A stretch of 64,000 nucleotides of DNA, from the NCBI GenBank assembly GCA_949130495.1, contig OX422220.1, positions 126,950,268 to 127,014,267 on the forward strand, read 5' to 3'. Origin of the DNA: Sambucus nigra. Lineage: Eukaryota; Streptophyta; Magnoliopsida; Dipsacales; Adoxaceae. Of the stretch, positions 57,732-64,000 are shown piece after piece. Position 1 is the stretch's first letter, and every line of letters begins with the position of its first letter. The position numbers and the translations under genes are program-made. A model generated the notes under the pieces. It was given only the letters and a program-made list of their open reading frames with translations, was not told the origin of the DNA and did not search any database.

Positions 57732-58862
57732 ATGTCTTACTTTAACTCCTTCGGTGGGTTTAATTGTTATGATAATAGTGAGGAGGAGGAGGAGGAGGAG
57801 CTCAATATTTATAAACATTGGATCAATATCACTAAAGATGAGTATAAAAAATACAAGCCCAGTGCTAAGGCCATCCAAATTTATCAAAATGAATTGCTTG
57901 AAGAAAAAAGACTTGAAAAATAATATCGGGAAAAAAATCGTTATTGGGAGCAAGAGTTAGATGCATTATTTGAACCCAATGAGGATTTTCCTTCCAATAT
58001 TTTTGAAGTTGAAGAATGTTTTCAACCAAATGAGGAATCCGAGGTGCTAGAACCAAGGAAGCCTACTTTGGAAGAACTCATGCTTATTAGCAAAAAGCAA
58101 TTCGACGACCTTGCTACTTTAGAGTTGAAAGTTAGAGCAACTTGCAAGGAGTTTAATGATTATTTGGATAGCTTAGAGAAAGTCGGGACTTGCGCTTCCC
58201 CTAACCATTTTGAGAACGAAATCATTGAGAGTGATCCAAGTACTTTTGAATCTCAACCTATTATAAATATTTCAAAACCTATTGAGGTTGAGGATCAACT
58301 GTCTCCTTGTGTCACCACTATTATCGAACCATTAAATCCATTACAAGAACTGGATGAATGTCTTGAGGATGTTGATCCGATTCTTGTATGGGAATGTTTT
58401 TTTGAGATGCTTCATCATACGGGCCATACACTTAGGCATGTCACTCCACCAGATCTAGTTGAAAATTTGGGGGGCGAAGATTTTGAGGACAAGGACTCTA
58501 TGCTTGAATTGTTTTCCAAGATGGACTCTTTATGTTTGTGTGCTCTGCTTCCCATACTACTTGAAAAATCTTTGGGACATGATTCTATTTTTCTTGGATC
58601 CCAATGGTACTTGTCCCCCTATGCACTCAAATCCCTCATTATCCCCCTAAATTTTTTAAATGGTGATGGTTCATTTCTTCCACTTTGCACATGCCTTCCG
58701 TTGTTCAAACATAATCCTTATTTTTCGGGAGGCATGCATCCTAGTGAGGGTACACCATTAATCCCTCAAAGTCATATTGTATTTTGGGTGGACCCTCAAA
58801 TTTTTCGACTTCTACTGTATAACTTATTAGAATTTAAAAATCGTAGGTTGTACAATAGTTAA
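57732..58862 (+). CDS. W reading frame of unknown function, about 377 codons with one in-frame stop
   Basis: Open from ATG 57732 to 58862 except for one TAA at 57921, which divides it into 63 and 313 codons; a second ATG at 58044 opens the last 272. The N-terminus is acidic with a Glu run (57780-57800, GAG repeats), followed by a charged, probably coiled-coil segment on both sides of the stop (IYQNELLEEKRLEK, REKNRYWEQELDALF). The middle is acidic and rich in Glu, Pro and Ser. The C-terminal third is hydrophobic with Leu-rich runs (LCLCALLPILLEKSLG and FRLLLYNLLEF) and two Cys-containing stretches. I find no gag, zinc knuckle, protease, RT or integrase signature and do not recognise the family. 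It sits where gag normally begins, about 95 bases after the primer site. An ATG at 57698 in another frame precedes it. It may be a regulatory or packaging protein, or captured host sequence. Confidence 0.6.
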
Positions 58863-59046
58863 CTTTTTTTTTTAGTTTAGAGTTTTTGTTATTCTTTTTG
58901 CTATGCTTGGTTCTAACATGTTTTGTAGATTCAATGGACTCGCATTCATCGGGGATCGCTCCAATTGGGTAATATCTTTCTTTTCCTCTCTTTATGTTGT
59001 GTTCTTGATTCACATTGAGGAAAATGCAACATTTAAGATTAGGGGG
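58863..59046 (+). other. W spacer and internal purine tract
   Basis: Short T-rich spacer after the stop, then GAGGAAAATGCAACATTTAAGATTAGGGGG at 59017-59046, the counterpart of the Z tract at 24415-24464. The shared 3' module starts here. Confidence 0.55.
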
Positions 59047-60569
59047 TGTGGGATATTCTTCCCATTTATTTTTTAGTTTCATTGATTTTATCATGCGTTC
59101 GTTCCAAGTATGTTTTTTTAGATAATTTAAAAAAAAAATCTTCAAAATAAATAAAAATTCAAATTCAAATTTTTCAAAAATATCATTAAAAGTCGGTTTA
59201 AAGTCTCGAGTTGTAAAATTCAACATACACAAAGCCGAAATTGACTAAAGATGGAAATTGAGCGAAAATTGACGACTTAACGAATAAATGTGGATATTAA
59301 CAAACCCGGTGAGATTCGAGCCTATCACGTTTTGCGAGTTTTTAAATCAATCCGAGTTAATTGTTAACTCAAAGTTATTTTTAGCGCTTAATAAGTTGTC
59401 AAGGATCTCAATCCTTTCATTTTGATCGGTTTTAAGAAAATGTGTGCAATATTGCCTTGAAAAACGTGCCAAATTAAGTCTCTAAACTTAAATTCACCTC
59501 GAAACGCATATGGTAACGCAATTGGTATTTTCGATAATGAAGTAGGCCATCGTTTGTCACCCAAAAATATTGTCCAGAAAAAGTAACGAAAAATTATCCC
59601 TTTTGTAACCCAAATTGAGCCAATAAAAGTTATCCTTTTCATTTGACAACCCGAAAAACCCAAATATCCCGGAATTGCGAAATATGAAAAAAATTCCGAA
59701 TTTAAGTCCGAAAAGTGCAACAAAAAGGGGCAAGAAAAAAAATAGAAGAATGCTCAACAAAAATAGCAAGAAAAGAAAAGAAGTGAAAAAAAAGGAAAAA
59801 AAAATGAGCAATAGCCCGGAAAAAAAGCACAAACGGACATCCTAAATAACTTTTCCAATTCCGAATTTCCCGACCATTTCCATGTTACCCAATATACCTT
59901 AAACCCCGAAAAAGTCCTAACCGAGTCCAAATTGCGAAATCGATTATCGCGTGGAGAGCTAAGCCACCAAAATATAATATAAGAGATTAAATGTGCGAAA
60001 AAGAGGCAATGTTCCCGTTTTTAAAACCGTAATCCATTGATGAGATCCTATCACTATGAAATTTCCGTCTTTCAATTTGTGTGCGTGACTTTGCGTCCAT
60101 TATATTTACTCTTTATAAAATCACGCATTCTGAGAGAATAGCCACATTCCGAGATATTCGTTTGAGAGAGCATCCCGTGAGCATTTGAATCAAAATGAAT
60201 TTTTGTAAAGTAACGTAATGATCAATCGGTGGAAGTTAGCGGTTCAATTTTTGGCTTCGCACACACACACTCTGACTTGAGACTCCTAAGTATGACTTTA
60301 AGGTGACTATTTTTGAGGAGTTTAAATTTTACAATTTTTAAGTATTTTGATATTTCTTTGAGTCAATAATGAATTTTGTGGGTATATTCACTGCAAACCC
60401 TCACGAGACACCACTCGTCCTACTAGGGTAACCTAGGGGTTTAAAGGCTTGTTGCATACGCTAAATGCAATCGCTTGCCCGCGAAAAAGGTATTCTATCC
60501 CAATAAAGTTTTTGAAGGGTCCTTAACTCATACTCTCGTTCTTTTACATTTCTCGGGACGCGCAAAGTT
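59047..60569 (+). other. W 3' module shared with Z
   Basis: About 1.5 kb aligning collinearly with 24470-25960 of Z, including AACATACACAAAGCCGAA (24642/59222), an A-rich purine stretch (59720-59830) and TAACCTAGGGGTTTAAAGGC near 60430. Non-coding on the plus strand. Confidence 0.8.
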
Positions 60570-60585
60570 CTAAGTTAGGGGGGTT
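60570..60585 (+). other. Polypurine tract of W
   Basis: CTAAGTTAGGGGGGTT immediately before the 3' LTR start TGATTAAG. Nearly identical to the Z tract. Confidence 0.8.
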
Positions 60586-62260
60586 TGATTAAGCATAAAT
60601 TCTTCACATTTATCCCTTTAATTTCGGTATTTTTACAATCCCGTGCGGTGTAAATAGCTTGGATTTGTCTCGTATCTATGATACTAACCCTTTTTGGAAA
60701 TTATTTCTTATTTTGTGTATCTCTTATCTATTTTACAGGTATTTCATACAAGAAAGATGGAAAAGAGAACTCAAAATAGTGAAACAAATCAAGAATCGGG
60801 GAGTTAAAGGGCATTTTAGTAATTTTTCAGCCTTAGTCCGGAAGTGGGGCCAACTGGAAAGTTCAAGATATTTCAATTACAAGAATATTGGAAAAAAACG
60901 TCACCTCAATCCGAGCTACGGTGAAAGAGTTATGATCCCTTGAAGTTACGGAAAAATCATATAAGAAAAGCTAGGAAGGCAAGTTCAAGGGCATTTTCGT
61001 AATTTTTCAGCCCGATTCCGGAGGTGGGGCCTTCTGGAAAGTTTAAGATATTAGAATAACGAGAATACTGGAAAAAAAGATATCCAAATCCGAGCTACGG
61101 TGAAGGAGTTATGATCAATTGAAGTTGACAAAAAATTCAAGGAAGAAAAGAATAAAGTTGGAAAATATTCCAAGTGTTGAAAGAGGCCCAAAAACCAGTG
61201 AATTCACCCGAACCGGTACACCCAGAACCCGAACCGGTTCGCCCATTAGTCACGCACCAGATCCGTTACTAAATTAGTCACGCTTCAGATCCGTTACGAA
61301 ATTAGTCACGCGTTCTAAGTGTGACAAATTGGCAGATACGGGATTTTTATTGTGTGCTTATCTTTTAGCCAAAAGAGTTTTATGTTTTGGGGACTCTTCT
61401 AAATGACCCTTAGCCTATATATTTAGTCATTAGGACACTTTTTATTCGGATTTCATTGATGTAAAAGCTCCATAACAAGTAGGAACATCTAGGAGAAAGA
61501 TTCACATATTTTGCACCATTAATTCATGAGCTTTTCGAGTTTTTCTTCAATCTTTGATTTCTTCTTGCATGTTCTTATTCTTCAATCCAGGAAACTTTTA
61601 TTTTCAGCACTTTTATTATTATTAACCATGTTAGACTAGGTTTTTAAAGGTTGGGATGCATGAATCCAGCCTGATGTGTTAGTGTGTGCGTATAAAATTA
61701 ATCCGCTTAATTTAGTGATTGATTATGACCGTATTGCGTAGTTACACAACAATTGTAGATCTTTATATCTCGTTTGCATATGGGTACTCGTGATGATTTA
61801 GAGTGAAATTCGAGTGCTACTATCGCGATACTGATTTACTCATCCTCAGATTAAGTATGACGCGGGCTTGAACCTCGTATACGTAATGCTTGGGAGTACT
61901 AAATTCCGAGTCAAATTAATCAGTTAAATTTACGATTAGTTTTATACCATCAATACACTAGGGTTGGGGGATTGTGTCTCTACCTTAATTTTCCAATTAG
62001 TTTTAGTTAACTTCTTTATTTTCCCTTTTCCCTTTCTCACTCAATCATCTTATTTTTATTTCTTTTTAGAGTCAAGTTATGGTTAACAGTCTTAGCTTTG
62101 TCGTCACGTTTACTCGTCCTAGTTCCCTGAGGATTCGATACCCAGACTCGCCACAATACTCCACAAGAGTGCAGTTAAAGTTTATGTTTTTGTATTGTGG
62201 TTGGAAGACGATAACAACGATTAGCGTATTTACACAAACGCTCGGTTTCCACCACGATCA
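60586..62260 (+). repeat. 3' LTR of W
   Basis: 1675 bases, matching 55946-57615 over its length. It keeps the 180-base duplication (from about 60807 and 60987), the ACCGGT cluster and the TATA box. It ends CACGATCA, then CAAAA. Confidence 0.93.
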
Positions 62261-62343
62261 CAAAACCTTTTTTCCAATGTCAATGTGGTATTTATCATTC
62301 GACGGCTTTCTCTTGTTCCAAGCTCATTCGTCTAGGGTTTATC
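62261..62343 (+). other. V sequence between W and the V 3' LTR
   Basis: Starts with the second copy of the W target duplication. It ends GTCTAGGGTTTA, a weak purine tract before the V LTR. Confidence 0.5.
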
Positions 62344-63876
62344 TATAGACACCCCATACTAGGACCACCTAACCTCCTCCTTAAGTCCCTAGCACTCACT
62401 CATTAACCACAAACCCTAGGTCATGCTCGAGTACCGATTTAGAGGCCATCGGGCGCTAATAGGACCCTTTTAACTCTAGTCAAATTTTTCATCTCAGCAA
62501 AAGCTTAATGAATCTTCAAAGGTGTCTAAATCCTCTTTTTAGTGGTCCACCCAATGTGATAATCGTCATTATGATTTGGATAAATGACATGTTTTATTAT
62601 CAAAAAATTATTTAGAGGCCACCGTGCGCTCTTGCCCTCCCCTCCCCCAACCACATATCGACTCTGGTGACTTCATCGCCTGAGAGGGAGCTCAATGAAT
62701 CTTTGAAGGTCTCTAAATCCCCTTTCCAAAATCCAGCCCATGCAGGAATCAGCCTATGGTTCAGATGAACATTCAATTTTACCCCGAAAACTGATCTAGA
62801 GGCCACCGGGATCCGTTTAACTCTTATCAACTCTTTAACTTTAACAAATATTAATAAATCCTCAAAGGTAATTAAATACCATTTCCAATGGTTTACCCCG
62901 TGTGCGAATCAGCCTTATGGTTAGGACAAACGACCAATTTTACTCTTAAGGGTTACCGGACGCTTTTGGGCCCCGTTGGCCAAGGTTAACTCTCTAAACC
63001 AAATGAGACTAAATTAATCTTCAAAGATATCTGAATACCCTATCCAATGGTCCGTCCCATTCACGAATTGTCCTTATGGTACAGACAAACAAATCGTTTT
63101 CCTCCAGGAATTTCCTGTCTAGTGACCAACAGGTGCTTTCGAGCCCCATTTGACTTTGGTCAATCTTGAACCCGAGAGTGTCTCTATGGATTCTTAAAGG
63201 GATCTGAGTACCCTTTCTAATAGTCCTCCCCGTGCACTATTATGATTTATGATTCACATTTTACGACCATTTTTTCAAAAAAAATGCCTTATACTACTAA
63301 TTGGCAACCCCAGGACACTGCCTTTCGACAGTGTCTCTATAATTTTTTGCTGATAGGTAGATCTGTGACCATCATGATCTTCACCCCCATTTTCCCTATA
63401 AATATAGTTCATTACCTCAATTTTAAAGGAACCCCTGAACATCCCTCTCAGCAACTCATAAATAATTCCCATGAATTTAGAGTTGTTCTTTCCTTAAAAG
63501 CCTATTTCCCACATTCCTTCCATCATTTTCATACTTTTTTGAGTAAGTTCCCACCCACCTCCTCAAACCACCATCACTACATCTTGAGATCAGCACATCT
63601 ACAAGTAAGATCTACTTCAAGTTTTCCTAAGGAGGTCCATTTCTTCGTCTTTGTCTTTAAATTCTGGTAATTTTGCATAAGTTACTTCATTTTCACTTTA
63701 GTAATTTACTTCATTACATCACATATCTTAATTCTAAAATTTTATTATTAGTATTTGCACATACTTTATTTTTATAGAAAGACCCAAAAACAAGAAAAAG
63801 AGGGTTCACTTGTAAATTCCAAACGGGAAATTCTCATCACACTTTCTCAAACTAAAACTCCTTTTTCTACACACAC
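62344..63876 (+). repeat. 3' LTR of V, incomplete
   Basis: Aligns with the 5' LTR from its first bases (TATAGACACCCC versus TGTTGACAACCC) to about 63876, with roughly 20 percent difference by eye. The five-unit array (62440-63250) and a TATA box at 63397-63404 are conserved. Frames such as 63242-63670 are LTR sequence and have no counterpart frame in the other copy. Confidence 0.82.
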
Positions 63877-64000
63877 TCATAATTAGCAATAGTATATCTA
63901 ATGTTTTATATTGTTAGAGACAAAAAGATAATGTTGAAAATTTATTTTATGTAACTATTTTAAGAAAAAAAATTATTTTTCAATTTTTAAGTTTGTTATG
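63877..64000. other. AT-rich end of the window, unrelated to the V 5' LTR
   Basis: After CTACACACAC similarity to 47330-47340 stops. The remaining 124 bases are AT-rich with an AAAAAAAATTATTTTT stretch. It may be another insertion or the flank of a truncated LTR; too short to call. Confidence 0.4.

Larger units (their letters stand above)
55946..62260 (+). mobile_element. Element W: non-autonomous Athila-related LTR element with its own reading frame
   Basis: LTRs 55946-57615 and 60586-62260, flanked by the exact 5-base duplication CAAAA (55941-55945 and 62261-62265). The interior (57616-60585, 2970 bases) has an exact tRNA-Asp-type primer site, one reading frame of unknown function, an internal purine tract, a 3' module shared with Z and a polypurine tract. 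No gag, protease, RT, RNase H or integrase motif is present, so W would depend on proteins made elsewhere. LTRs differ by about 6 percent in the first 330 bases and by visibly less after that. Confidence 0.92.
45813..64000 (+). mobile_element. Element V: Tat-like Ty3/gypsy retrotransposon, interrupted by W, runs past the window end
   Basis: A 5' LTR (from 45813), primer site at 47921, gag, protease, partial RT, a repeat-rich 3' untranslated region and the start of the 3' LTR (62344) lie in one orientation. Gag, protease and RT motifs place it in the Tat group, close to fossil F. W is inserted just before the 3' LTR. All frames carry many stops and the RT lacks its palm. The right LTR loses similarity at about 63877, so its real end is unknown. 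Confidence 0.85.

Noticed and set aside
62079..62348. 89-codon frame at the end of the W LTR running into V
   Set aside because: Crosses the boundary of an insertion, so it cannot be an ancestral gene.
63242..63670. 142-codon frame in the V 3' LTR
   Set aside because: The homologous part of the other LTR (46700-47150) is not open, so there is no sign of coding.
1..64000. CRISPR array, tRNA, rRNA or host gene
   Set aside because: The regular repeats at 45.9-46.7 kb and 54.5-55.9 kb are contiguous tandem repeats without spacers. No cloverleaf or host exon-like pattern was seen; tRNA-like words are retrotransposon primer sites.

Overview
The window is plant nuclear DNA made almost entirely of long terminal repeat (LTR) retrotransposons nested inside one another. 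I find no host gene, tRNA, rRNA or CRISPR array. A plant source is shown by the lineages present: Athila-like and Tat-like Ty3/gypsy elements with tRNA-type primer sites, a chromovirus-like Ty3/gypsy element, and a SIRE-like Ty1/copia element. AT-rich DNA, widespread decay of coding frames and several layers of nesting point to intergenic or pericentromeric heterochromatin of a repeat-rich angiosperm. I cannot name the species.

Layout, using letters for the elements. F is the oldest layer, a Tat-like gypsy fossil on the minus strand. Its gag is near 42.2-42.6 kb, protease near 41.1-41.4 kb, reverse transcriptase (RT) near 27.6-28.1 kb, and RT end plus RNase H near 0.5-1.06 kb. It is split by Z, an Athila-like element (1059-27566, target duplication GTATC), and by T1, a chromovirus-type solo LTR (28998-40933, duplication TGAAA). 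T1 is split by U, a Ty1/copia element on the minus strand (30739-39476). Z is split by X, a minus-strand element with 3-kb LTRs and about 4 kb of apparently non-coding interior (5493-20730). One LTR of X is split by Y, a truncated Tat-like element (15490-20635, duplication ATACA). The X insertion is accompanied by loss of most of the Athila RT.

To the right, T (42976-45812) is the 3' end of another chromovirus whose pol tail is cut by V. V is a plus-strand Tat-like element from 45813 to past the window end, with tandem repeats in its LTRs and two tandem arrays in its 3' untranslated region. V is split by W (55946-62260, duplication CAAAA).

The most interesting object is W. It has Athila-type LTRs, an exact primer site, and a 3' internal module of about 1.55 kb shared with Z. 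It has no gag or pol; in their place it carries one reading frame of unknown function (57732-58862, about 377 codons, one stop). Z and W look like an autonomous/non-autonomous pair. Z also keeps an extra, env-like position reading frame downstream of pol, preceded by a cluster of ACCGGT palindromes and a TATA box that resembles the promoter layout of its own LTRs.

All coding regions except the W frame and parts of Y and Z are clearly broken. No element in the window appears able to move on its own.
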